Shown here piece after piece: positions 29,879 through 42,000 of a stretch of DNA of 42,773 nucleotides (position 1 is its first letter; the number at the start of each line of letters is the position of its first letter). Under the pieces are notes generated by a model that had not been told where the DNA came from, ran no database searches, and saw only the letters and a list, made by a program, of their open reading frames with translations. Source of the stretch: an uncultured Bacteroidales bacterium (GTDB lineage: Bacteria > Bacteroidota > Bacteroidia > Bacteroidales > P3); the NCBI GenBank assembly GCA_946183915.1, contig CAMHDJ010000025.1, positions 1-42,773 on the forward strand, read 5' to 3'. Both the position numbers and the translations under genes were made by a program.

Positions 29879-30076
29879 CTACCAATCCCACGTACCGGTG
29901 GTGTACTGGCCGCCGTCGTCGGTGTACTCGGTGAATTCGTCCGAGGCGCGGCGGGTGTCCTCGTCGTGCCCCTGGATCAGCACGTAGTCTTTCTCCAGGG
30001 CCACGGTCATGTTGTAGCCCTGCTCGGCGCTGTAGGTGTAGGCCTCCAGGGTGGGTTTTATGTAGCGTTTCTTCAT
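29879..30076 (-). CDS. 65-residue small protein, coupled to the giant T9SS gene
   Basis: MKKRYIKPTLEAYTYSAEQG is the start; the protein ends in aromatic residues (TGTWDW). Its ATG overlaps the stop of the 4151-residue gene by 4 bp (ATGA), so translation is probably coupled. No signal peptide, TM segment or catalytic motif is visible. Short proteins beginning MKKxYxxP are common in Bacteroidota near surface-protein genes, but I know of no assigned function. The middle is acidic (GHDEDTRRASDEFTEYTDD). It might be a chaperone or accessory peptide of the giant protein, or a peptide precursor; neither is shown. Confidence 0.75.
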   Translation of the reverse strand: MKKRYIKPTLEAYTYSAEQGYNMTVALEKDYVLIQGHDEDTRRASDEFTEYTDDGGQYTTGTWDW

Positions 30077-33000
30077 TTCTTGATCAGTTTTTGGATCGTT
30101 ACATTGTCGGCTGTATGCACCCGCAGGTAGTAGGCTCCTGTGGGATAGTGGCTGACGTCGATGGTCAGGTTGTCGCTCTGGCGTGTGTTGTAGTCCTGCA
30201 GGCGGCGGCCCTCGTTGTCGTAGAGTTCCACGTGGCTCATCGTCTCGGTGGCCTCGATGGTGACGCGGGCTGTGGTCGGGTTCGGGTAGACGCGGATCTG
30301 CAGTTCGGTCGGCGTCTCCACGATGCCCTGCTGGCGGTTCACCGTCAGTTGCAGGGTGACGATGCTGTCGCATCCCGTCAGGGCGCTCTGCAGCGTGTCG
30401 CTCAGCACGATGGTCGACGAGCCGTGCAGCTGCATCGTCTCGCGCAGCAGCGCCACCTCGGTGGCCGTCAGGTAGAAGCCGTAGCCGCTGTAGGAGCTGC
30501 CCACCTCCACGCTGTCGGTTACCTGCTCACGCGTGGCGTGGTTCACCACGATGTGGAGCGTATGCGTGCTGTCCACCATCATCACCGAGTCGACGATGTG
30601 GCTCACCACCTCGTCGTCGAAGAGGTAGGTCACGCCGTCCCACTCCACGCTGTCGCAACCCGTGACGGTGAGCTCCTCGCTGACCGGGATCATGTCGGGC
30701 GTGCCGAACACTGGGTAGCCGTGGTTCTCGCCCTCGAGGTCGCTGCGCCAGGTCTTGTAGTCGCTGCCCTGGGCGCGCACCCAGAGGTTCAGCGTGCGGG
30801 TCAGGTTGTTCACTCCGTGGGTGTAGTTGCTCAAGGTCACCTGGTTGCCGCTGCCGCTGAAGGAGCTGCTGTTCTGTGACACGGCGTTGTTGCGCGTCTG
30901 ACCCACGGCCTTGCTGGTGGCATGGTCGGCGTAGTAGTTGTAGTCGGCATGGCTGCCCTCGTCAAGCACGGCGCTCACACCGCCCTCGGTGGCTTCGCCG
31001 TTGAGGTCGCCGTAGACGTAGTTGTTCTCGATGACCGTGTTCTTGGCGTAGCCCACCAGACCGCCCACGCGCTGGTTGTGGCCCTGGTTGAGGGTGTGCA
31101 CGTAGTTGTTCGTGATGAAGGTGCGGTTGTCGTCGCTGCCGCTCTTGCGTCCGCGCGAGCCGCTCGGTGTGATGGTGGTCGACTGGTCGGCATAACCCAC
31201 GGCACCGCCCAGGTAGACGGCATCCATGCGGTTGATGTTGCGCATGTAGCTGTTCTTGATCTTGCTGCCCAGGCTGTAGCCCACCATACCGCCGCTGTAG
31301 ACGGCGTTGCCCACATACTTGGCCGAGGTGCTCGACCGGTCGATGGTGCTCTTCTCGGCATGGGCCACCATACCGCCGCTCACGTGGTGGGTGGTGAGGA
31401 TGGTGGTGCTGCTGTTCTCGTCCTCCAAGCTGTCGATGACGGCAACGTTGAGCACCTTGGACTGGACCGACTTGGCTGCCAGCGTGCCCACGTACTGGGC
31501 ACCGCGCATCAGGGCGGCTTCGAGTTTGATGCTCTGCACCGTGGCCGAGTCGAGGAAGGCGAACATACCCACCTCGTTCAGGTCGGGTTCGTCGACGATG
31601 AGGTGCTTGATGCTCACATATTGGCCATCGGCCAACCGGGCGGTGTCGGTTGGATTATCGCTGACACCGCGGAAGCGGCCGCGGAAGCGGTGCTGCTGCG
31701 TACCCACGGGGGTCCACTTGTGGGCCGCCATGTCGTAGCCATCGGTCTTGTCGTGCAGGTAGACGTTGTTGAAGAAGAAGGGACGCGCCTGGGCGCCGTG
31801 GAGGCCGTTCACCACGCTGATGAACCAGGCCAGACCGTTCTCGTTGTAGATGTGCACGTCGCCGTTGTGTACGGTGACATATCCGGCACCGCTCGGGCGG
31901 GTTGTGTAGTAGTAGTTGTCGTCGTAGACGGCACCGGCATCGCTGGCTTCGTCAACCACGTCGATCCAGTAGTCGGCCGGGCTGTAGTAGGCGATCACAC
32001 TCGTGCTGGCCGAAGGCACCACATAGGTGGTCGGCGTGCTGTAGTAGGGCGAGAAGTCCCACATGACGAACTTCTTGCCGTCTTTGGGTTTTGCTGCCAG
32101 GCGGATCACGTCGCCCTCGCAGAACGAGAGGGTCTGCAGGCCGCTACCCGGAACATCGGTGTCGTAGATATTCTGGTTCGCAGCGGCAATGATGCTGCCG
32201 TAGGTGCTGTTGGGCGACACATAAGGTGTGATCTTGATGGCCTTATAGGTGCGTATACCCTTGGCAGCTTCACCGTTGTGGGGGCTCTTTTCGTCGGCAT
32301 CGGTGACGTTGTCGCTCCACTTGGCCTCGGTGTAGGTGACGTCGTAGTTGAAGTTGATGGGTGCAATGGCGGCGTCGCTGATGTCCTTGACAAGCTTCAC
32401 ATAGACATCCTTAGTCAGGGTGCAGAAGCCGGTGACATCGGTGGCGCTCACCTTGTAGTGGTAGCTGCCGTCGGTTTCGGTGTACGGGATGCTGACCGGC
32501 GGGGTGACCAGGCTGTCGACCACGGCTTGACGCACACCGTCGAAGTTGCCGTTCCTGACCTGGTTGTTGATCTCAAGGTCGGTGCCGGTGGTGGTGCGGG
32601 TGCGGTACTCGGCGTCGCCGTTGTTCCGATCATACCAGGTGTAGGTGTAGGGGAAGAAACCACCCTGCAGGCGGTAGAGTAGCGTGTCGCCGCCGGTGGG
32701 GCAGCTGGCATCGGGTAGCACATGGTAGTCCAGTGCGCGGTTGCTCTTGAAGTTGGCCGGGTGCGAGTCGCTTTCTATGTATTTGACGAATGCGGCGGTG
32801 CCGGTGCCCTGCTGGTAGTTGAAGGTGGCGCAGCGGTGCAGGTAGGCACGCGTGGTGTTGACACCGTAGTTGTAGAAGATGTTGTAGCCGTCGTCGGACG
32901 AGAAGTTGTTGTTCGTGTAGACGGCCTCCTTCAACTGGGTGGCGCTCGACTGGAAGACCACCTGGATGGTGTCGCGCTCCGTCGGGCCGGGGAACCACTT

Positions 33001-36000
33001 GCTGATACCGATCTTCGTACCTGCGTTGGGCAGCGACGAGATGTAGATCAGGTCGGTCTTCTGGTCCTTCATGTTGTCACCGGGGGTCTGCTCCGTACGG
33101 GTCAGGTAGACGTTGGCCAGGCTGTAGTGGTTGTTGGTTAGCTCGCCTGCGCCGTTGTAGAGGCTGTCCTCCTGGAAGGAGTAGTGCACTTTCTGTGCGT
33201 TGGCAAGGCCCTTGATGTTGATGACGTCGAGCGCATAGTACTCTTCGTTGGGGGTCTCCACCTGCAGGTTCTTGTTGGCCACGGTGGCAGTGCCAGCGCT
33301 GGTAGGCGTTAGCAGCCACACCGAGCCTCCGTCGACATAGACGGCACCGTTCAGTGGTTTCACCTTGGTGTCGCCTGCCAGTTTCATGCTCAGGTTCTCC
33401 TTGATGGTCACATTGTTGATCAGGTTCAGGGTGCTGCCGTTGGTGACGCTGATGGCACCCATCCGGCTGTGGTCGTCTCCGGCGTAGATATTGTAGTTGT
33501 GTCCCACTACGGTGCCGTTCTGCAGGGTGATGGTACCGTTCTTGGCGGCGAGGATAGGTCCGGTGACTTTCAGCGTGTCGGCGTACTTGTCGTAGACTCC
33601 TTCGACGTTGCCGTCTACGATCTTATAGTCGCTCAGCAGGTTGGGGTGGGCCTCTTTCCATATCTGTTCAGAGGACTTTCCTCCGTCGGCGGCCACACCG
33701 TCCCACACATCACCCACGATGTTGGGCTTGGTCTTGGTAAGCATGCTGCCGTCGAAGTTGATGCAGCGGGCTGTGAAGGCGGCGTTGGCGCCGTCGACCG
33801 TGATCATCGGGCCGCGGTAGGCACATTTCTCGCCCGGGAACTCGTGGTGGTGGCCGCTATAGCGGATCACCGGCACCGGCATGTACTCCTCGCCACGGAT
33901 GAAGACCTGCGTGTTGTTACCGATGGTCACCTCGTCAAGGATGGCAATCACATCGCCCTCTTGGTAGGGCAAGGTGAAGGCATCCTGGAAGGTGTGCAGG
34001 TAGTCGTTGGGATTCTTGCCGCTGGTTTTGGTTATATTTCCATGGTGTGGTTGAACTATTTTTCCGCCGCGGTGGACTTCGTTGGCAGTGGCCAGGTAGA
34101 TGGTGTCGCCGTGGGCTCGGGTCTTCACGTAGACGGTCAGGTCGAACCGGTTGGCAGTTTCTGGCGTTTTGGCAACCTCGCTGTTGTAGCTCACCAGGTG
34201 CATCACCACCTTGCCTACATAGCCCTTGCCGGTGGTCTGCGGATAGATGCGGCGGCCGTCGAAGTTGAGGCGCACCACCACAGCGGCCTCGCCGCGGCCG
34301 TCGAGTTCGCCTAATTGTTCGCCTAAATTACCATAAAGGGTACTAGTGATCGGCTGGTTGTAGATGGTGTGGTCGGGAAGTTGTTCGTAGTAGGCATTCT
34401 CGTCGGCTCCGGTGACTCGTTTCTTCTCGGTGGCAGTGTAGCCGGCCAGGGCGTAGAGGTTCTTCCTTTGGTTGAAGGTCATGGTCTGGTTGAACCAGCC
34501 TACCGAGGTGGTCAGGGTGTTCGACACGTTGTCGGTCACATAGAGCTCCATGCCGAAGCGGTTGGCGTCTTCGACGTCTTCGCCGGTGATGACAGCATCC
34601 TTGTCAGTCATATAGAAGTTCTGAGGGTTGCTCGTCGAGGAGGTCAGCCAGTGGCCGTCGGGATCGGTCGGAGCCCAACTGATGCCCTCGAGGTACACCT
34701 CGCGGCTCTGCAGCGTGGCGGGCAACACCACCTTGCGCTCGAAGATGTTGGTGCGGCCTTCGTTGTACATGGCCAGCACCTCGTATTCCATGTCGGTGAA
34801 TTCCTCCAGCACGGTGCTGAGGGTGATCTCCACCTCGATGGGTTTGCTCAGGTCGTGGCCATTCTCGTCGTACTCGTCGAGCTGCAGCGTGACGGTGCCG
34901 AGGATGGTGTGGCTGAAGCGATTGTCGTAGAGCATGTATAGATCCAGCTCGGGCGACACGTTCTCGTTCTCGCCCACCTTGGCGGTGGAGAAGTTTGTGA
35001 CCACATTCACGTGGCTGTTGCCCGAGAGGGTGGTGCCGCCATACCAGTTAGGATTACTGGCAAATTCGTTGGGAGGCACCAGGTGGCCATAGCCATCAGT
35101 GGCGAAGTTGGCTCCCGACATCATCATCAGGCCGAAGTAGGTGTTCGAGTTCTGATAGATATAGTCAATACCCAGCATGGCGTCTGCATCTCCGTCCAGA
35201 CCCTTGATGGTTCCGTTGGCAGCAGGCTCGACTTGGCTGTCGCTATGGGTGGCGCTGGTATTGGGCGAACCGATACGCCAAGTGTTGCTCAGGCTGTTGG
35301 ACTGGCCGTTGGCCCAGGTGACAGGCAGGTAGCTCTTGTCCACCAGGCGCATCTCCTCGTTCTCGTCGGCCAGGTCGACACCCTTGGTGACGTTGATCTT
35401 ATAGTAGTGTCCGGGTTTGGTGGGCGGCAGGGTCAGCGTGCTGTGGGCAATGGCCAGGTTGTAATCCTTGCTTTCGCCGCCGACTATCTCGCCCTGCAGG
35501 GTGATCTTCTTGTTGTCGGCCAATTCCTTATCGGGGTTGGAGTGGGCCTGCACCACGGCGAAGCGGCGCCGCGTACCGTTGCCAAGCGACCACACACGAT
35601 ATGTCGTGCTGTAGTTGTAGTAGGGGTATTCTGCTTCGTCGAGTTGGCCGGTTTCTGGAGTAATCCAGGTCAGGTCTGTACCCGTTGAAGAGCTGTTATA
35701 CAGCAGCGAGTCGCGGCAGACAGACAAGAAACCTCCGTCCCCCTCATTCGTGCTGCCATACTTGGGGGCTGCCGTGACCACAGCGCTGCTGTTCTTCGGG
35801 GTCAGCAGGTAGGCAAAGCCCTTCACATGCGAATAGTGGCCTTCGGGGTCGATGAAGTCGATGTTGATACCGTCGTTGACCACCAAGGCCGTGCGTTTGC
35901 GGACGTCGTCTGTACGGTTAATGATCTGGAGTTGGTTGCAGATGTATTTAGGGTCATCCGCATTGCAGTACGAAGTGTTCTCTTCGCGAATCAAGTTGGC

Positions 36001-39000
36001 ATTCTGCGCCAACACGCGGCCGGTATAGGGGTAGTCCACATGTTGCCAGTAGTTCACCGCGCCGATGTTGATGATGGCGTAGTCCACATCGATCACGTTG
36101 TAGCCCACCGTGTTGAGGGTATCCAGACGGTTTAGGGTGTACTGGTTGCTGAGGTAGGCGTTGATGGCATCCGTAGAACCGGTGTACTCGATGGCCGTGT
36201 TGTTCAGCCACAGGCCGTGGGCACGCTGGATAGCTTTCAGCTTGCGGGTGGGACGGCAGTTGTCGGCCATCTCGCCGTAGTTGCGCATGTCGATGCGGCT
36301 GTACACGTCGCCGCCGGCTGCCGAGGTACCGGCACCGATGATGGATCCGGTGATGTCCATCACGGGCTTCAGGTCTTCGCTGCCGGTGTTGTAGCCGTTG
36401 CCGTCGACGAAGATGCGCGTCTCGCCGCCGAACACACCGGGGGCGCTGAAGTCGGCCATGCCCGAGCTGTTACCCCAGTTGGGACCGGCATAGATCGATT
36501 GGTTGATGGTGAGGGGGTTGGTGCTGACCAAGGCCGCCAGGGCAGGCACGTGGCCGCCGTCGGCGCCCGGCTTGAAGAGGGCGTAGGCATTGGCCTGTCC
36601 GGAGATGGTCTTGTCCCACAGCTCGCACTTGTCGATGGCGTCGATACCCACGTTGATGTAGGCCGAGCCACGGATGACACCCTTGTAGCCGCCGCCGTAG
36701 ACCGAGTGGCCGATGGTGCCGGCCGTCATGTTGATCACCGACGAGGGACGCTGGGTGGTGTTGGAGGGATTGATACATTCCTGGCCGTAGCCGTCGCTCA
36801 CGTTGGCCGAGCCGCCGTAGATCGAGGTGCCCACGACGCCGCCTTCCATGTTGAGCATCTTCAGGCCGTAGACCAGCGGGTCGCCGCCGATGCGGCCCGA
36901 GGCGCCGGCGAAGATGTTGTTGTCGAACACACCGCCGTGCACGTTGACGATGATGTAGCTGTACTTCTCCGGGTCGGCGTAGGCCGTAGTGGTGTCGGCG
37001 ATCTTCTTGCCGCTGCCGTCGAGCACGTAGGCACCCGCAGCATCCTTCTGGTAGCTGAAGGTGGTGCCCAGCTTGCCGCCGCCGTAGAGGTTGGCGGTGA
37101 GGCGGCAGTCATTGATGTCGATGTTCACATACTCGGTGTTGGGCACCGTGAGGCCGGTACCATAGGTGCCAATTGTGTAGTCGGTGGAGTAGGTGCCGGC
37201 GGCACTGCCGATACCGGCAATGGCGCCGTCGTCTTCGTCTTCGTCCTCACCACCCATGCCGCCGAAGCCGTCGCCGGCACCGTAGATGTTGCCGTAGGTG
37301 CCGCTGTTGACGGTGATGTTGCTGGCGTAGACGTTGCCGGTGAAGTCGTTGCCGCCGTAGACGTTGCGGGCGGTGTACTGCTCGGCGGTGACGGTGGTCT
37401 CGCGGGGCTGCGTCACACCGTTCAGGATCACGTTGGTGTGTCCTTTCACGTCCGAACCCCAGCAGCCGCCGTAGATGGCGTTGAAGGGCTGCGCCCAGGT
37501 GGGGTAGACGGTGATATAGGTGTTGTAGGCGTCGCCACCGCGGCCGCCGCCGTAGGCGGTGGCGCTGGTCAGGTTGGTGGCACTCTTCAGGTGCACATGC
37601 GTGGCACCGGTGGCCGACGAGCCGCTGGCCAAACCGGTGGTGTTCTCACCCGTGTTGCCGCGGCGCTGCGCGGTCAGGACTTTCCAGTTGCCTTCGCCGC
37701 CGCCATAGATGGCGCCGGTGATGTTCAGCTCCCGCTCGGTGCAGGCCTTGTTGTCCACCACCACCGTAGTGGCGCGCACATCGCCCATGCGGCCGCCGCC
37801 GTAGACGTTGGTCTTGATCTCGCCGCCAAAGAGGTTCACCGTCGCGCTGTCCACGTAGGGCTCGCCCGTGGTGTGGGTGGCAATCGGGTCGCCAGTGAAC
37901 GTGGTGGTGCCGTAGGTGTACACATCCACGTTCGCGCGCGGATCTATTACATTGTACTCATAGTAGCCGTTCGAACCGCCCCAGATGTTGTACACCGTGC
38001 CGCCGCTGACGTCCACGCGCGTGTTGCCGTACACCGTGCCGGCGATGTCGTTGCCGCCGTAGACGTACTGCACGCCGGCAGCGTTGGTGCCGCGGATGTC
38101 CACAAAGGCCATGTGCTCCACATCGGCCATGCGGCAGCCGCCGAAGATGTTCTGCTTGATGGTCACATCCTCCGATTCGACCTTCACGTAGGTCGAGACG
38201 TTCTCCACCGTGTTGTGGCAGACGTCCTCGAACTCCTCGTTGCCCTTCATCGAGCCGGCGTTGCCGCCGCCGTAGACGTTCTCCGCCACGCCCTTCAGCA
38301 GTTTGATGATGGGCACGCACTTGGTCATGTCGTCGCGGTTGTTGCCGCCGAAGATGGTGCCCACGTCAGCCACGGCGTCGAGCTCCTTCACGTTGAAGAG
38401 GATGCGCACGATGTCGCTCACGCCCACGCCGTTGCCGCCGCCGAAGACGGTGTCGATGTAGGCGTCGTTGTCGGTGTGGATGTCGATGAACGAGGAGTGG
38501 TGCACCGGGCGGTTGTCGACCACGCCGCTCATGCAGACAGGCTCGAAGTCGCTGTACTCCGGACGGTCGGGCATACCGTAGTTGTAGGCGCCGTTGCCGC
38601 CGCCGTAGACGTTGGCGATGCGCGGCGTGCCCTCGATGAGCAGGTAGGAGGCGAAGTTGGCCCTGTCACCTGCGTTCAGCAGGGTGCCGTCGCTGGCCGC
38701 GAAGTTATCGGGGTTAGGCTGAGCCGGGGTGGAATACCGGCCGAAGTGGTTCACACTGCCCATGCAGTCGTTGCCCGAGAAGACCGAGCCGTAGACCTTG
38801 CCGCCCTTGATGTGGAAGTAGCTCAGACCGTAGAGCGACGAGAGGTAGCCGCCGCCGTACATGTTGCCGTCGTGGTTGGCCAACTCGTCGGCCGCCTTGG
38901 CGGTGCTGCGCTTGGTGGCCAGGGCCGAGACCGTCACGTTGGTCTCGCCGTCCAGCAGGTTGGCGTTGTGGTGCCAGTAGGGGCTGCCCACCGTGCCTTG

Positions 39001-42000
39001 GTTCATCTGGAAGTGGACGCTGCCGTTTTGGACTCCACCATAGGGGTTCAGCGGCGTCGATGAGCCGTTGTGATAGTATTTATATTCAACACCATTTTTG
39101 AATCCGATGTCGCACATCACACCGCCGCCGTAGGCCGAGTAGAGGATGGTGCCACCGTTGATGTAGAGGTTCGACCGGTTCTGCGTCGGCGTGAGCATGC
39201 CCACGTACTCGTGGTAGTAGTCCGCCGCCACATCGGCGTAGCTGTACACGTCTTCGTCAAGGTAGATGCCTTTCTCGTTGTCGTGGCAGTGGTAGTAGCC
39301 GTCGCTGCCGCCGTAGACGTCCTGCAGCACCAGCGCGTTGCTGTCGATGATGACCCACGTGCCTTCGCCGGCCACCGTCGAACCCACGTCGCCGCTGATG
39401 TCGCAGCCGCCCTGCACGTAGCCGAACACACCGCCCGACAGGCTGAGGCCCGACGAGTGGAGCACGTTGGCCATACGGCAGCCGCCGTAGATGTTCTCCA
39501 CGAAGATGGCCGAGTGCTGCGGGGCGTTCACCATCGAACCGAAGGCGCCCGGCATCTCGTACTCCCAGCCGTTGCCGCTCAGCGATAAGCGCACCGAGTC
39601 GCCGAAGTCAAGAGTCTTCTTGTAACCGAGGGCTACGGCTGCCGCCGAGTCGAAACCCGGGGTGGCAGCTATCAGCATGGGCTTGGTGGGGTCGGTCGGG
39701 TGGGTGTAGCGCTTGTAGTAGGGGCTGTTGTAGGGCGTGGTGTTGACCATGTCGCCCTGGTTGCCGCCGCCGTAGACGTACTCCACGCCGCCCGAGGCCA
39801 AGTGGATGTAGCTCAGGTTGGCCATGTCGGCCTTGTTGTTGCCGCCGAAGAAGACGCGCACATTGAAGCGGCCCGTCTCAGTGACCACGGCGCCGGGGTT
39901 GGTCTTCAACATCTTCTCGCGGCCTTCATGCCACGCGTTATGGTCACTGGGGTCGCTGGGGTTGAGGTTGCTCCAGGTCTGGAGGTTCACATAGTCGGGG
40001 TTGGGCGTCGTGCCGTCACTGAGCTTGGGTTGCAGGAAGCTGAGCGAGGGGTTGTCGTAGATGAACTTGTCGCCGCGGCAGTTGATGGTGCCCACGGGCT
40101 GTACCACCGAGGCCTGGTTGCCACCCACGAAGCAGGTGTCCGTCATGCCGCCCAGGATGGTCACTTGGGCGTGGGCGCTCTCCACCATGTTGCCGCCGCC
40201 GTAGAGGTGGCGGATGCCGAAGTCGCGGCCGTAGCCGGTGAAGTAGGTGTTCTCTATATTCTGCTGGTCGGTCGTCTTGGTGTTGTGGACGGTGGTGTAT
40301 ACATGTGCCGCTTGGGCGATGGCACCGCCGTAGTTGTTGCCGCCGAAGACGGCCATGATGCTGCCGCCGTGTACGTCGACGGTGATGGCTGTCGAGGCCG
40401 TGCCCGTGCCGTCGATGCCGATAAAGGCATTCTCGGCGCCGCCGAAGACGGTGTCCAGATGCAGCAGGTCGTTGTGCAGGGCCGCTGTGGCGGCGTCGAC
40501 GACGCCTGCCTCTTCAGCCACACCGATCACCACGTGGGCGCTCTTGATGTAGGGCACCGTGCCGCTACCGCCCTGGCCCTTCTCGCCGTGCATGAAGTCG
40601 CTGCCGGTGTATTCGTTATAGCCGAAGCCGCTGGCGATGACGTGGGCGTTATCGGTTGCCGCGTCACCGGTGAGGGTGTACTTCCAGGGGTAGACCTTGC
40701 CGGTGTGGTCGCTGTTGCCGAAGCAGTAGTTGCCTGTGGACACAGAACCGGTGAGGGTCAAGGCGTCGGCCCAGGTGTGAGTGGTGACGTCGTAGGCACG
40801 GCTGTAGCTGTAGTAGCCGCAGCCGCCGCCGTAGACGTAGGCGACGGGCATGTCGAAGACCGTCTGCAGGGTGCCCACCTGGATGGTGGCGGAGCCCTGC
40901 ACCCAGCCAGCGATGTCGTTGCCGCCGTAGATGGCCTGGATGGAGTCCGTGTTGTGGATGGTGACCTTGGGGTTGCCGCCCGTGATGTCGTTCTCCAGTT
41001 CGGCTCCGGCGTCATAGCCCACGTTGGCCATACGGCCGCCGCCGCATACGTAGCCTAGCACCACGGGGGCGTTGGTCGGGTTGATGTCGTCGCGCTTGTC
41101 CAGGTAGTTGTCGAGGGCGATCTCCTGCTCGATGGTGTCGTAGACGTAGTAGGTGATGCCGTCGACGAAGCTGTACTTCACCACGGCCGTCAGGGTGGCC
41201 TTGTTGGTGGTGGGCACCGAGTAGCAGCGCAGCGTGATGGCTTCGTACTCGTCGTTGGTGGTGATGGGGCGCGTGGTGTAGGCGTCCGAGCCTTTCTTCA
41301 TCTCCAGCACGCGGCGGGCCGAGGGGTTGATGCTGTAGGTAACCTCCTCGAAGGTCAGGGTGTTGTTGATCGGCGTCGGCGGGTTCGTGATGACGGCGCC
41401 GTTCTTGTAGTAGTAGGTATGGGTGGTGGGAGTGCTGCCGGCCGAGCCGAAGGCTTCGGTGTTGCGCTCGCGGTAGTCGAGGTTGATACCCCTGCGCTTC
41501 TCGGTCTCCACATATTCGATGTACGAAGGCCTCACCGGCACCGTCAGGGTGCCGCTGTTGCGCACGATGTTGATCACGGCGGTCGTGGTCTCGTTGTAGC
41601 GCAGACTGGCGTCGCTCAGGGTGATGCCCTTCAGACCGTAGGCTGTGTCGGCGCTGGCGCGGTCGATGACGATGCCGTGGTCGATCTGCTGCACCGGCAG
41701 GAAGAGGGCGCCGTTGCCTTTGGGCTTCCACGCGCCGCCGGCGCCGCCGTCGGGGTAGCCGTAGTAGTAGTGCTTGTTCAGCTCGGCGGTGGTGGGGTCG
41801 GTCAGGTAGTTGCCGTACTTGATCGTCTCGGGACGCTCATAGCTGTCGCCCGACATCTGCCACGTGTTCGTCTGGTCGTCGAGGTAGAGCCAGTGGTTGG
41901 TCTCGGCGCGTACACCGTTGTGGTAGGTCACGTTGGTGATGGCGGCGCCGAAGTCCCAGTTGAACCAGATGCTCGTCATCTCGTTCGGAGCACCCACCTC

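Noticed and set aside
36217-39063. Long plus-strand open frame (948 codons) opposite the giant gene
   Set aside because: It is the antisense of the YGGG repeats. Its Val/Ala/Gly/Asp/His-rich sequence has no domain, and GC-rich codon bias on the minus strand creates such frames. The same applies to other long antisense frames at 14948-17140, 17978-19909 and 20077-21513.
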